DNA of 64,000 nucleotides from Streptomyces sp. NBS 14/10 (GTDB taxonomy: Bacteria; Actinomycetota; Actinomycetes; Streptomycetales; Streptomycetaceae), in contig NZ_NCSM01000002.1 of the NCBI RefSeq assembly GCF_002224125.1, positions 153,654 through 217,653 on the forward strand. The letters are read 5' to 3'. The notes under the pieces were generated by a model. That model ran no database searches and was not told where the DNA came from. It saw nothing but the letters and a program-made list of their open reading frames with translations. Shown piece by piece: positions 53,030 through 63,894 of this stretch. The position numbers were made by a program, and so were the translations under genes. Each line of letters opens with the position of its first letter. Position 1 is the first letter of the stretch.

Positions 53030-53467
53030 TCAGCCTTCGGAGGGACGCGGGGCGCGCAGGTGCGCCCGTTCCTTCAGCTCCTCCTCGTCGACCAGCGTGA
53101 GCATCGGCTGGCCCGGCGCGCACAACATGGTCACCACGAACTTGGTCTGTGCGTCCGACAGGGCGTTGCCGTCCTGGTAGTGGATCACGTCACCGCCTGG
53201 CTCCCAGAACGTCCCACCGGCCTCGACCACACGCTCCGGCTCACCCTCGAGCTCGAACCGGAGCGCGCCCTCCATCACATAGCCGAACGACGGGCCCGAG
53301 TGGCGATGCGGAGGGAGCCCGGGGTGACTGGGAGGCCACTCGACGAGGATGGTCATTCCCGAACCACCTTCGGGAAAGAAGGGCGGAGTGACTTCCTGCA
53401 GCAACTTGACTTCGGGCGGCAAGGAGATCTCGGGGGCGCTCCCGCGCTCCGGGTTCTTCGCTGACAT
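53030..53467 (-). CDS. Cupin domain protein
   Basis: A 145-residue single-cupin protein. The first cupin motif is PPHRHSGPSFGYVMEGALRFE (histidines near 56-60) and the second is GGTFWEPGGDVIHYQD (histidine near 100). Metal-binding cupins of this size act as dioxygenases, isomerases or sensors; the substrate is not indicated. ATG 53467 has GGAGGTG 7-8 nt upstream; the frame from 53734 has none. Alone on its strand, about 370 bp from the next gene. Confidence 0.85.
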   Translation of the reverse strand: MSAKNPERGSAPEISLPPEVKLLQEVTPPFFPEGGSGMTILVEWPPSHPGLPPHRHSGPSFGYVMEGALRFELEGEPERVVEAGGTFWEPGGDVIHYQDGNALSDAQTKFVVTMLCAPGQPMLTLVDEEELKERAHLRAPRPSEG

Positions 53468-53837
53468 GTACCACACCTCCGTAAGGCTGCCCGAATGGAT
53501 GATCTTGCGTCGGCCACCGCGTTCCGGACACCACCCTGCCTCCCGTCGGCGGCCGCCGCAATCCGGGAGCCAGCGGCATCGAGACCGCGTAGCAACGCCA
53601 ATCAACAACGACGACAAGGCCGCGGGCCAGGCCGACCAAGCCCCGGCCGGGGCCAGCAGTTCCTCGGGCGGCGGCAGTGCGCACGCGGGTGCCGAGCGCT
53701 GCCGCACCGAAAACCTGGATGCCGCGTTCGCCACGGGTGAGGACGCGCTCGCGGAGCGGAACCTGCCCCGCCACCTTCGTCAACCCCGTCGGCTGACCAA
53801 CTCGGAGCCGTGCCACGAAGGTCCGCTGCCGCGTCCT
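53468..53837. other. Gap between cupin and rhodanese genes, nothing recognised
   Basis: I found no convincing gene, hairpin or repeat in these 370 bp. Presumably it holds the cupin promoter next to 53467. The open frames here are arginine/proline-rich shadows. Confidence 0.4.
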
Positions 53838-54323
53838 TCAGCATGCGCAGGAGATGCCCGAACGCGGAGCGGTCAGGTCGTCGACAGGGCGCTGCTCGGC
53901 ACCGGTGGCGGAATCGTAGGTGTAGCCCTCGCGTGCCCAGTACTCGAAGCCGCCGAGCATTTCCTTGACCTGGTAGCCGAGGCGGGCGAAGGCGAGCGCC
54001 GCGCGGGTCGCTCCGTTGCAGCCGGGGCCCCAGCAGTAGGTGACCACGGTCTGGGCCGGGTCGATCAGCTGCGGTGCCAGGTCGGCGATCTGTGCGGTGG
54101 GGATGTGGAGGGCGCCGGGGATGTGGCCCTGGTCCCAGGCGGCATTGCTGCGGGTGTCGACCACCACGATCCCGAGTGCGCCGGATGCCAGATCGGCGTG
54201 GACGTCGGAGGCATCCGCCTCGAAGGCGAGGCGGGCGGCGTAGTGGGCGGCGGCCTCGGCCGGGGCGGCGGCGGGCACGCTCAGAACGGCGCTGGTGATC
54301 TCGGCGGAAGCGGTGGCAGACAT
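53838..54323 (-). CDS. Rhodanese-like sulfurtransferase domain protein
   Basis: A 161-residue single rhodanese domain. VVVDTRSNAAWDQGHIPGALHIP is the family entry motif; the active loop reads TYCWGPGCNGA with the catalytic cysteine in YCWGPGC and a second cysteine five residues on. The C-terminal tail ends CAC. It may move sulfur or sense redox state. ATG 54323 has GAGGTA upstream. It is 160 bp downstream of a GlxA-type regulator on the same strand, which may control it. Confidence 0.88.
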   Translation of the reverse strand: MSATASAEITSAVLSVPAAAPAEAAAHYAARLAFEADASDVHADLASGALGIVVVDTRSNAAWDQGHIPGALHIPTAQIADLAPQLIDPAQTVVTYCWGPGCNGATRAALAFARLGYQVKEMLGGFEYWAREGYTYDSATGAEQRPVDDLTAPRSGISCAC

Positions 54324-54483
54324 GCGGGGTACCTCTTGTTCTTGCTGGTCGGGACGGGGTCCTGCGGGCCGTGCGGGGATTCCCCGGGCGGCGATGGCTC
54401 CATCCTCTGACCCCTGGGCCCGCCCTACGAGTGGCGTAAACGCCTCACGCCATCAAGATTGCGCCAGCTGTACGGGGTGACCC

Positions 54484-55464
54484 TCATGAGTGCGCGGGGA
54501 CGCGGATGAACGTCTTGCGGTAGGCCGTCGGCGTCGTACGCATCTGGCGGGTGAAGTGGTGCCGGTACGTCGCGGTGCTGTCGAAGCCGACCGCGGCGGC
54601 AACCTCGTCCACGGTGCCCTCGCCGGACTCGAGCAGTGGCAGGCTGGCAGCCACCCGCTGGGCGATGACCCAGCGCATGGGGCTCACGCCGTTGCGGCGG
54701 GTGAAGTGCCTCAAGTACGAGCGTTCCGACATGCACGCAGCCCGGGCCAGGGCCGGCACGGACAGCGGTGTGTGCAGATGGCGCAGCGCCCAGTGCATGC
54801 TCCGCGTGACGCCGTCGTCCTCGGCGTCGATCTCTCCCACCGCCGCCTCGATGAACTGGGCCTGCCCGCCCTCGCGGTGCGGCGGAACGACGAAGCGGCG
54901 CGCCACCGCGTTGGCGACGGCCGCACCGTGATCGGCCCGGACCAGGTAGAGGCACAGGTCGATACCGGCCGCGCTGCCCGCGCTGGTGAGGACATCGCCG
55001 TTGTCGACGTACAGCACGTCGGGGTCGACCTCGATCCCGGGATGCCGTTCGGCAAGCGCGCGGGCGTAGCGCCAGTGGGTGGTGGCGCGCCGGCCCTCCA
55101 GCAGGCCGGTCGCCGCCAGCGCGAACGCGCCCGAGCAGATCGATACCAGGCGCGCCCCCCGCGCATGGGCCCGCAGCAGCGCTTCCACCAGGGCGGGCGA
55201 AACCTCCGCCCCGGCCTTGGCCACCCCCGGCACGATCACCGTGTCCGCCGCGGCCAGCGCATCGAGCCCGTGCTCGGCGCGCAGCGTGAACCCGCCGACC
55301 GCCCGCAGATCCCGGCCGGGTTCCTCGGCGCATACCCGCAGCTCGTACCAGGGCAGGTCTCCCAGCTCGGGCCGGGACAGGCCGAAGACCTCCACCACCA
55401 CGCCCAGCTCGAAGGGCGCCATGCCATCGAAGGCCAGTACAGCCACCACATGCGTCTTCGTCAT
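54484..55464 (-). CDS. GlxA family transcriptional regulator (DJ-1/PfpI plus AraC)
   Basis: A 326-residue regulator. Residues about 5-180 form a DJ-1/PfpI-like domain with the nucleophile-elbow cysteine in SICSGAFALA; residues about 225-320 form an AraC helix-turn-helix pair with SVPALARAACMSERSYLRHFTRRNG and VDEVAAAVGFDSTATYRHHFTR. Such proteins are usually activators that respond to small metabolites. Start ATG 55464. It is divergent from the PPK2 gene and precedes the rhodanese gene. Confidence 0.9.
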   Translation of the reverse strand: MTKTHVVAVLAFDGMAPFELGVVVEVFGLSRPELGDLPWYELRVCAEEPGRDLRAVGGFTLRAEHGLDALAAADTVIVPGVAKAGAEVSPALVEALLRAHARGARLVSICSGAFALAATGLLEGRRATTHWRYARALAERHPGIEVDPDVLYVDNGDVLTSAGSAAGIDLCLYLVRADHGAAVANAVARRFVVPPHREGGQAQFIEAAVGEIDAEDDGVTRSMHWALRHLHTPLSVPALARAACMSERSYLRHFTRRNGVSPMRWVIAQRVAASLPLLESGEGTVDEVAAAVGFDSTATYRHHFTRQMRTTPTAYRKTFIRVPAHS

Positions 55465-55610
55465 GGCGGGATCTTAACAATCAACAAGATCCAGCCATGA
55501 TCACCCGCCTCCCGCCCAGTCCACGGCGCGGAGGTTGGCGCGCGATCCGTCGGCACCGACGACCAGGCATGGCGGGGGCGGAGCGGTCCGTGCGATGCGA
55601 CACTGGCCTC

Positions 55611-56456
55611 ATGGGCGACCACGGCTTTGGCCGACTGCCCCGGGCCAGGTACGAGCAGGAGATGTCACGTCTGCAGATCGAGCTGGTGAGGCTCCAGGAG
55701 TGGGTGCGGGCCGAGGGGTGGCGGCTGGTGGTGGTCTTCGAGGGGCGCGACGCCGCCGGTAAGGGCGGTGCGGTCAAACGGGTCACCGAGAGCCTGAACC
55801 CGCGTATCGCGCGGATCGTCGCTCTGCCGGTGCCGACCGAGCGGGAGCGCACTCAGTGGTACTTCCAGCGCTACGTCGAGCAGCTTCCCGCCGCGGGTGA
55901 GATCGTGCTCTTCGACCGCAGCTGGTACAACCGGGCCGGCGTCGAGCGCGTCATGGGCTTTTGCACCGAGGAGGAGCACCAGCGCTTCCTGCGCCAGTGC
56001 CCGGTCTTCGAACGGATGCTGGTCGAGGACGGGATTCTGCTGCGCAAGTACTGGTTCTCGGTGAGCGACGCCGAACAGGAGCAGCGGTTCCGCAGGCGGC
56101 TGAGCGACCCCACCCGGCGCTGGAAGATCTCGGCGATGGACCTGGAGTCCATCACGCGCTGGGAGGCGTACTCCCAGGCCAAGGACGAGATGTTCGCGCG
56201 CACAGATATCCCCGAGGCCCCCTGGTACGTCGTCGAGGCCGACGACAAACGCGCGGCCCGCATCAACATGATCGCCCACCTGCTGTCCACCGTGCCGTAC
56301 GGCGACGTCCGGCTGCCGGACCTGCGGCTGCCGCCCCGTCCCGCGCCCACCGGGTACGAGCGGCCGCCCCGGCGTCTGCAGACCTATGTACCCGACCACG
56401 CCGCCTCGCTCCTGGCACCGGATCGCGAAACCCCCGGCGAAGGGGCGCACGGATGA
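55611..56456 (+). CDS. ppk2: Polyphosphate kinase 2
   Basis: A 281-residue PPK2 enzyme that transfers phosphate between polyphosphate and a nucleotide. The Walker A-like VVFEGRDAAGKGG, the PTERERTQWYFQRYV block and the Walker B-like IVLFDRSWYNRAGVERVMGF are all complete. Ends DHAASLLAPDRETPGEGAHG. I chose ATG 55611, at the family's start region, although its ribosome site is weak; the frame is open further upstream to 55497. It is divergent from glxA and ends at a 9-bp stem. Single-domain PPK2 enzymes phosphorylate nucleoside diphosphates; the class I call fits. Confidence 0.9.
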   Translation: MGDHGFGRLPRARYEQEMSRLQIELVRLQEWVRAEGWRLVVVFEGRDAAGKGGAVKRVTESLNPRIARIVALPVPTERERTQWYFQRYVEQLPAAGEIVLFDRSWYNRAGVERVMGFCTEEEHQRFLRQCPVFERMLVEDGILLRKYWFSVSDAEQEQRFRRRLSDPTRRWKISAMDLESITRWEAYSQAKDEMFARTDIPEAPWYVVEADDKRAARINMIAHLLSTVPYGDVRLPDLRLPPRPAPTGYERPPRRLQTYVPDHAASLLAPDRETPGEGAHG

Positions 56457-56495
56457 CGGACACGGGAGGAGGTCGGGCGCTCCGCTTCCGTCATC
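56452..56495. terminator. Inverted repeat between convergent PPK2 and oxidase genes
   Basis: GATGACGGA (56452-56460, overlapping the PPK2 stop) pairs with TCCGTCATC (56487-56495) over 9 bp, with a 26-nt loop. It could end transcription from both sides. Confidence 0.5.
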
Positions 56496-56506
56496 GAAGC
56501 CGCACC

Positions 56507-57952
56507 TCAGCTGTCGAAGCCCAGCCCCATCTTGTCCATCGCCTTCAGCCACAGATTCCGGCGGCCGCCGTTCTCGTCCGCCCGGGTCATCGACCACTGC
56601 GTGATCCCGATACCCGCCCAGCGCACCGGCTCCGGCGGGAAGGGCAGCGGTTTGCTGCGCACCATCTCCAGCCGGGTGCGCGCGCTGGGCTCGCCGCCGA
56701 GCAGATCGAGCATCACCTCCGCGCCGAAGCGGGTCGCCCCGACGCCGAGGCCGGTGTACCCGAGGGCGTAGACCACCCGTCCGCCGTGCGCGCTGCCGAA
56801 GAACGGGGAGAAGCGCGAGCAGGTGTCGATCGCGCCGCCCCAGGCGTGGCTGAAACGCACGCCCTCCAGCTGCGGGAAGCAGCGGAAGAAGTTCCGGGCG
56901 AGGGTGCCGTAGGTGGCCGGGTGGTGGTCGTACTCGGCGCGCACCCGGCCGCCGTAGCGGTAGATGATGTCGTAGCCGCCCCACAGGATGCGGTGGTCGG
57001 CGGTGATGCGGAAGTAGTGGAAGTGGTTGTTGGTGTCGCTCAGCCCCTGCCGCCGCTGCCAGCCGATCGCGCCGAGCTGCTCCTCGGTCAGCGGCTCGGT
57101 CATCAGCGCGTGGTCGTAGACGGGCACGACATACGGGCGGACGCGCCGCACCAGCGCGGGGAAGGCGTTGGTGGCGAGCGCCACCTGACGGGCGCGCACC
57201 CGGCCGTACGGGGTACGGACGGCCATCGCTGCCCCGGCGCTTGTCAGCCGTTCGGCCGGGCTGTGCTCGTAGATCCGTACGCCCAGTTCGGCGCAGGCGC
57301 GTTTGAGGCCCCAGGCCAGCTTGGCGGGGTGCACCATCGCTACGCCCTTGCGGTCCCACAGCCCGGCGAGGAAGGTCGGTGAGTCGACCTCGGCGCGTAC
57401 CGCGTCGCGGTCGAGGAACTCCTGCTCCCCGACTCCGAGCCGGGCGGTCAGTTCGGCGGTCTCGCGCAGCTCCTCGATCTGGTGGGGCTCGGTGGCCACG
57501 TCGATCTCGCCGGTGCGCTCGAAGTCGCAGTCGATGCCGTAGCGGGCGACGGCGGCCTCGATCTCGTCGAGGTTCCGGTGGCCGAGCCGCTCGAGTTCGG
57601 CCTGTTCACCGGGCCAGCGGGCCAGACCGTTGCCGAGGCCGTGGGTGAGGGAGGCGGCGCAGAAGCCGCCGTTGCGCCCGGAGGCGGCCCAGCCGATCTC
57701 CTGGCCCTCGAGCAGCACCACATCGCGGTCGGGGTCGCGCTCCTTGGCGATCAGGGCGGTCCACAGTCCGCTGTAGCCGCCGCCGATGACGAGCAGATCG
57801 CAGTGCTCGTCCCCGACGAGGGCGGGACGGGCACGGGGCCGGCCGGGGTCCTCCAGCCAGTACGGGGTGTACGCGGCGTCGGCCAGGGATTCCAGGGCGG
57901 ACGGTCCGGGGGCGCTGTCCCCGGCAGAGCGCGTCATGGCGTCTGCGGCCAT
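56507..57952 (-). CDS. FAD-dependent amine oxidase, gamma-glutamylputrescine oxidase-like
   Basis: A 481-residue DAO-family flavoprotein. The FAD motif LLVIGGGYSGLWTALIAKERDPDRDV is near residue 55, with WAASGRNGGFC following, and the C-terminal part contains YALGYTGLGVGATRFGAEVM. In E. coli PuuB oxidises gamma-glutamylputrescine, and Streptomyces have a related enzyme beside polyamine importers; the context here is the same. ATG 57952 has GAGGAG 9 nt upstream and sits 5 bp after the permease stop, so it is in the importer operon. It likely turns imported putrescine or its glutamyl form into the aldehyde. Confidence 0.87.
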   Translation of the reverse strand: MAADAMTRSAGDSAPGPSALESLADAAYTPYWLEDPGRPRARPALVGDEHCDLLVIGGGYSGLWTALIAKERDPDRDVVLLEGQEIGWAASGRNGGFCAASLTHGLGNGLARWPGEQAELERLGHRNLDEIEAAVARYGIDCDFERTGEIDVATEPHQIEELRETAELTARLGVGEQEFLDRDAVRAEVDSPTFLAGLWDRKGVAMVHPAKLAWGLKRACAELGVRIYEHSPAERLTSAGAAMAVRTPYGRVRARQVALATNAFPALVRRVRPYVVPVYDHALMTEPLTEEQLGAIGWQRRQGLSDTNNHFHYFRITADHRILWGGYDIIYRYGGRVRAEYDHHPATYGTLARNFFRCFPQLEGVRFSHAWGGAIDTCSRFSPFFGSAHGGRVVYALGYTGLGVGATRFGAEVMLDLLGGEPSARTRLEMVRSKPLPFPPEPVRWAGIGITQWSMTRADENGGRRNLWLKAMDKMGLGFDS

Positions 57953-57957
57953 GGGTT

Positions 57958-58752
57958 TCAGCTCCTCTTGCGGCGGGCGCCGGCCAGTTGGCCGACGAGG
58001 ACGCACAGCACCGCGATGGCGAACATCGCCGTGCCGATCACGTTGACCTGCACGGGCGTACCGCGCTGGGCGGATCCCCAGACGAACATGGGGAAGGTGA
58101 CGGTCGAGCCGGCGTTGAAGTTGGTGATGATGAAGTCGTCGAAGGAGAGGGCGAAGGACAGCAGCGCACCGGCGGCGATACCGGGGGCCGCGATCGGCAG
58201 GGTGACGCGCAGGAAGGTCTGCGCCGGGGAGGCGTAGAGGTCCTGGGCGGCCTGTTCCAGCCGGGGGTCCATGCTCAGCACCCGCGCCTTGACGGCCGTC
58301 ACGACGAAGCTCAGGCAGAACATGATGTGGGCGATGAGGATCGTCCAGAAGCCGAAGTCGACGCCCATGTTGAGGAAGAGGGTGGCCAGCGAGGCGGCCA
58401 TGACGACCTCGGGCATCGCCATCGGCAGGAAGATCAGGCTGTTGACGGCCGGGCGGGCCCGGAAACGGTAGCGGGCCAGCGCGAAGGCGATCATGGTGCC
58501 CAGGACGGTGGCGCCGATGGTCGCCCACACCGCGATCTTCAGGCTCAGCGAGAGCGAGCCGCACATGTCGGCGACACCGCAGGGGTCGGTCCAGGCCTCG
58601 GTGGAGAACCGCTGCCATTCGTAGTTGAACCGCCCGTTGGGCTTGTTGAAGGAGAAGACCAGGACGACGACGTTGGGCAGGATCAGATACGCGAGCGTGC
58701 CGAGCCCCGCGATGACGACCAGGTTCCGCCGTATCCAGCGTGTCAGAGCCAT
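57958..58752 (-). CDS. potC: Polyamine ABC importer permease, PotC type
   Basis: A 264-residue membrane protein with six helices. It begins MALTRWIRRNLVVIAGLGTLAYLI, and the EAA loop is EQAAQDLYASPAQTFLRVTLP, matching the PotC class. Its start overlaps the stop of potB by one base (TGATG). The extra cysteine-containing loop DPCGVADMCGSL between helices one and two faces outward and is unusual. Confidence 0.9.
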   Translation of the reverse strand: MALTRWIRRNLVVIAGLGTLAYLILPNVVVLVFSFNKPNGRFNYEWQRFSTEAWTDPCGVADMCGSLSLSLKIAVWATIGATVLGTMIAFALARYRFRARPAVNSLIFLPMAMPEVVMAASLATLFLNMGVDFGFWTILIAHIMFCLSFVVTAVKARVLSMDPRLEQAAQDLYASPAQTFLRVTLPIAAPGIAAGALLSFALSFDDFIITNFNAGSTVTFPMFVWGSAQRGTPVQVNVIGTAMFAIAVLCVLVGQLAGARRKRS

Positions 58753-59695
58753 CAGACCAGATCCTCCGTCCCTGACTTGCGGATGTAGACGGTGACCATC
58801 GCGAGGATCGCCGCCATGAGGATGAAGGACAGTGCCGCGGCCGTCGGGTAGTCGAGTACCCGCAGGAACTGCGACTGGATGACGTTGCCGACCATCTTCT
58901 GGTCGGTGGAGCCCAGCAGCTCGGCGTTGATGTAGTCGCCCGTGGCCGGGATGAAGGTGAGCAGGGTGCCCGCGACCACGCCCGGCATGGACAGCGGGAA
59001 GGTCACCTTGCGGAAGGTGGTGAAGGGCTTGGCGTACAGGTCCCCGGCCGCCTCGTGCAGCCTGCCGTCGATGCGCTCCAGCGAGCTGTAGAGGGGCAGG
59101 ACCATGAAGGGCAGGAAGTTGTACGTCAGACCGCAGACCACCGCCAGCGGCGTGGCCAGCACCCGTTCGCCCTCGGTGAGCCCGAGCTGACTGGTCACAT
59201 CCAGGATGTGCAGGGAGTTCAGCACGCCGACCACCGGACCGCTGTCGGACAGGATGGTCTTCCAGGCCAGCGTGCGGATCAGGAAGCTGGTGAAGAACGG
59301 CGCGATGACCAGGATCATCACCAGGTTGCGCCAGCGGCCCGCGCGGAACGCGATGAGGTACGCGAGCGGATAGCCGAGCAGCAGGCACAGCACGGTGGCG
59401 GTCGCCGCGTACATCACCGAGCGCAGGAACTGCGGGTAGTACTCGGTCAGCGCGTCCCAGTAGGTCTGGAAGTGCCAGGTGACCTTGAAGCCCTCTTCGA
59501 GGGAGCCGGTCTGGACCGAGGTGGACGCCTGGTAGACCAGCGGCGCCGCGAAGAAGATCACCAGCCACAGGATGCCGGGAAGCAGCAGCCAGTAGGGGAC
59601 CAGCTTCTTGCGGAGCGCGGTCTTACGGACGCCCGCCGGGGCTGCCGGGGGCGGGGGCGGGGCCGGGGGTGCCTGCTTGGGGGCGGTGGTCGCGC

Positions 59696-59699
<4 letters not shown>
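58752..59699 (-). CDS. potB: Polyamine ABC importer permease, PotB type
   Basis: A 315-residue membrane protein. A proline- and alanine-rich cytoplasmic head (VSATTAPKQAPPAPPPPPAA) precedes the first helix, WLLLPGILWLVIFFAAPLVY. The EAA loop HEAAGDLYAKPFTTFRKVTFP is typical of PotB. GTG 59699 overlaps the PotA stop by 4 bp. It pairs with PotC. Confidence 0.9.
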
Positions 59700-60850
<1,151 letters not shown>

Positions 60851-60872
60851 GGCTGGGGGTCTTCCTCGCTTG

Positions 60873-62150
60873 TCAGGCGCCGGTGAGCTTGGCGAACTTG
60901 TCCTCGAATGCCGTCTCTTCCTTGCTCGACAGCAGGCGGAAGTTGTGGGCCTTGGCGACCATCTCCTCGTCCGGGATGATCAGCGGGTTGCTCGCCAGAT
61001 CCTTGTCGATCTTCGCAAGTTCGGCGCGTACGCCGTCGACCGGGCAGACGTAGTTGATGTACGCGGCGGTCTTCGCGGCGACCTTGGGCTCGTAGTAGTA
61101 GTCGATGAGCCGTTCGGCGTTCTTCTTGTGGCGGGCCTTGTTGGGGATGAGGAGGTTGTCGGTGGAGATCATGTAGCCCGCCTCCGGGATGGCGAACTCG
61201 ATCTCCGGGTTGTCCGCCTGGAGCTGGATGAGGTCACCGGCCCAGGCGATACACGCGGCGAGGTCGCCCTTGGTGAGGTCGCCGGTGTAGTCGTTGCCGG
61301 TGAACCGGCGGATCTGGCCGCGGTCGGCGCCCTTCTGGAGCCGGGCGATGGCGGCGTCGTACTCGTCGGCGGTGACGGTCTCGGGGCGCTTGCCCATGTC
61401 GAGCAGAGTGAGCCCGACGGTGTCGCGCATCTCGGTCAGCATGCCGACCCGGCCCTTGAGCTTGGGGTCCTCCAGCAGCTGGGAGACGGAGGTGACCTTG
61501 CGGCCGCCGGTGGCCTTCTTGTTGTAGGCGATGACGGCGGGGATACCGGTCCACGGGTAGGAGTGGGCGCGGCCCGGGTCCCAGTCCGGGTTGCGGAAGC
61601 CCTGCCCCAGGTTGGTGTACGCGTGCGGCAGGTTGGCCGCGTTCAGCTGCTGCATCCAGCCGAGCCGGATCATCCGTCCGGCCAGCCAGTCGGTGACGCA
61701 GATGAGGTCGCGTCCGGTGTCCTGGCCCGCGGCGAGCTGGGGCTTGATCTTCCCGAAGAACTCGACGTTGTCGTTGATGTCCTCGGTGTACTTCACCGTG
61801 ATGCCGGTGCGGCGCTGGAACTCCTCGAGCGTCGGACGGTGCTTGTTGTCGTCGGTGACGTCCATGTACTCGGTCCAGTTGGAGAAGTTGACCCGCTTCT
61901 CGTCGTCGGAGTGGTCGTCGGAGGCGTTGTCCGCCTCGGCGCGCCCCGCGGGCGGGATGCCGCAGCCGCTCAGCGCCCCGAGCCCGCCGATGGCGAACGC
62001 TCCGGCGCTGCCCGCGCGCAGCAGGTTGCGGCGGGACAGCGCCATCCGGCCGCCGGTCATGCTGCGGCGGATCGCGGCGAGCTGCGGTGGGGACAGGCTC
62101 TCGGACTCGTGGGTCGGTTCCGTTGGCCCCGTTGGTTCCGTTCGTTCCAT
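60873..62150 (-). CDS. potD: Polyamine ABC importer binding lipoprotein, PotD type
   Basis: A 425-residue binding protein. The Tat-like ALSRRNLLRAGSAGA lies near residues 36-50 and is followed by a lipobox with GCG (SGC near 61), so it is exported and lipid-anchored. The mature part has VNFSNWTEYMD, ICVTDWLAGRMIRLGWMQQL and IPNKARHKKNAERLIDYYYEP, all PotD-like. A 30-residue head precedes the signal, and an internal start at the second methionine of this region is possible. First importer gene after the aldehyde dehydrogenase. Confidence 0.9.
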   Translation of the reverse strand: MERTEPTGPTEPTHESESLSPPQLAAIRRSMTGGRMALSRRNLLRAGSAGAFAIGGLGALSGCGIPPAGRAEADNASDDHSDDEKRVNFSNWTEYMDVTDDNKHRPTLEEFQRRTGITVKYTEDINDNVEFFGKIKPQLAAGQDTGRDLICVTDWLAGRMIRLGWMQQLNAANLPHAYTNLGQGFRNPDWDPGRAHSYPWTGIPAVIAYNKKATGGRKVTSVSQLLEDPKLKGRVGMLTEMRDTVGLTLLDMGKRPETVTADEYDAAIARLQKGADRGQIRRFTGNDYTGDLTKGDLAACIAWAGDLIQLQADNPEIEFAIPEAGYMISTDNLLIPNKARHKKNAERLIDYYYEPKVAAKTAAYINYVCPVDGVRAELAKIDKDLASNPLIIPDEEMVAKAHNFRLLSSKEETAFEDKFAKLTGA

Positions 62151-62229
62151 GAAGCTGTGCCTTTCGAAGGTGCCGGCCGGTGCGGGCCGGTCCCAGCCGG
62201 CCGAAGGCCACCCGCGGTGGCCGCACGAA

Positions 62230-63750
62230 TCAGATCTGTCGGTCCCCGAAGACCGTGCGGTGCCAGTCCTTGCGGACCTCCGCCGTGTTGTCGAACATCA
62301 CATGCTTGACCTGCGTGTACTCCTCGAAGGAGTACGCCGACATGTCCTTGCCGTAGCCGGACTTCTTGTAGCCGCCGTGCGGCATCTCGCTGATGATCGG
62401 GATGTGGTCGTTGATCCACACACATCCGGCCTTGATCTCGCGGGTGGCGCGGTGGGTCCGGTAGACATCGCGGCTCCAGGCGGAGGCGGCGAGACCGTAG
62501 GGGGTGTCATTGGCCAGGGCCAGGCCCTCGTCGTCGCTGTCGAAGGGGAGGACGACCAGGACCGGGCCGAAGATCTCGGACTGGACGATCTCGCTGTCCT
62601 GGGCGGCACCGGTGATGAGGGTGGGCCGGTAGTAGGCGCCCTTGGCGAGATCGCCGCCGGGGGCCTCACCGCCGGTGACCACGGTGGCGTAGCCGCGCGC
62701 CCGCTCGACGAAGCCCGCGACGCGGTCGCGCTGGGTGTGCGAGATGAGGGGGCCGAGGTCGGTGTGCGGGTCGAAGGGGTCGCCGAGGCGTACGGACGCC
62801 ATCAGCTCGGCGACGGCGGCCACGAACGCGTCGTACAGCGGGCGCTGGACGTAGGCGCGGGTGGCGGCGGTGCAGTCCTGGCCGGTGTTGATCAGGGCGC
62901 CCGCGACGGCGCCGTGGGCGGCGGCCTCGACGTCCGCGTCGTCGAAGACGACGAAGGGCGCCTTGCCGCCGAGTTCGAGGTGGAGCCGCTTGACGGTGGC
63001 GGTGGCCAGTTCGGCCACCCGCTTACCGACCGCGGTCGATCCGGTGAAGGAGGTCATGGCCACGCCGGGGTGGCCGACCAGCTGTTCACCGGCTTCCGGG
63101 CCGGTGCCGGTCACGATGTTGACGACACCGTCCGGGATGCCCGCCTCGGCGGCCGCCTGCGCGAACATCAGCGAGGTCAACGGGGTGAGTTCGGCGGGCT
63201 TGAGGACGATGGTGTTGCCCGCGGCGATGGCCGGGAGGACCTTCCACGCCGCCATCTGGAGCGGATAGTTCCAGGGGGCGATGGAGCCGACGACGCCGAT
63301 CGGCTCACGGCGGACGTACGAGGTGTGGTCACCGCTGTACTCGGCGGCCGCCCTGCCCTCCAGATGGCGGGCGGCGCCCGCGAAGAAGGCGGTGTTGTCA
63401 ATGGTGCCGGGGACGTCGAACTCGGTGGTGAGCTTGATCGGCTTACCGCACTGCAACGACTCGGCGTAGGCGAGTTCCGCCGCCCGCTCCCCGAGCGCGG
63501 CGGCGAACCGGTGCATGGCGTCCGAGCGCTCACCGGGGGTGGCGCCCGCCCATTCGGGGAAGGCGGCCTCCGCCGCCGCCACGGCGTCGTCGACGTCGGC
63601 CGGACCGGCGAGCCGGTAGGTGTACACCTGCTCGCCGGTGGCCGGGTCGACGACCGCGTGTATGCGTTCCGAGCCGCCTGTGCGCAGCCGACCCGCGATG
63701 TACTGCGCACCCTGGGCGAACCGCTCCGTCACATCGAACCGCTGATCCAT
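62230..63750 (-). CDS. Gamma-aminobutyraldehyde dehydrogenase-type enzyme
   Basis: A 506-residue aldehyde dehydrogenase. The NAD motif is FTGSTAVGKRV, the base glutamate is in LELGGKAPF, and the catalytic cysteine is in INTGQDCTAATR. IAPWNYPLQMAAWKVLPAIAAGN and YGLAASAWSRDVYRTHRATREIKAGCVWINDHIP match the aminobutyraldehyde/betaine aldehyde branch. It should oxidise the product of the amine oxidase to GABA. ATG 63750 has GGAGGAGAG upstream, so the 12-residue longer frame is not used. First gene of the polyamine operon. Confidence 0.9.
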   Translation of the reverse strand: MDQRFDVTERFAQGAQYIAGRLRTGGSERIHAVVDPATGEQVYTYRLAGPADVDDAVAAAEAAFPEWAGATPGERSDAMHRFAAALGERAAELAYAESLQCGKPIKLTTEFDVPGTIDNTAFFAGAARHLEGRAAAEYSGDHTSYVRREPIGVVGSIAPWNYPLQMAAWKVLPAIAAGNTIVLKPAELTPLTSLMFAQAAAEAGIPDGVVNIVTGTGPEAGEQLVGHPGVAMTSFTGSTAVGKRVAELATATVKRLHLELGGKAPFVVFDDADVEAAAHGAVAGALINTGQDCTAATRAYVQRPLYDAFVAAVAELMASVRLGDPFDPHTDLGPLISHTQRDRVAGFVERARGYATVVTGGEAPGGDLAKGAYYRPTLITGAAQDSEIVQSEIFGPVLVVLPFDSDDEGLALANDTPYGLAASAWSRDVYRTHRATREIKAGCVWINDHIPIISEMPHGGYKKSGYGKDMSAYSFEEYTQVKHVMFDNTAEVRKDWHRTVFGDRQI

Positions 63751-63894
63751 CGCGTGCTCTCCTCCGCCGGTCGCCTCTCGGGGCATGGCGTCGTTCTAGC
63801 CGGAATCGAAGGCCGATCCTGACAGAGGGTCTTCGCTTCAACAAGGGATTCCGTTGTTGCTTTTTAGTTTCACGACGGATTCGGTGATCGGGTA

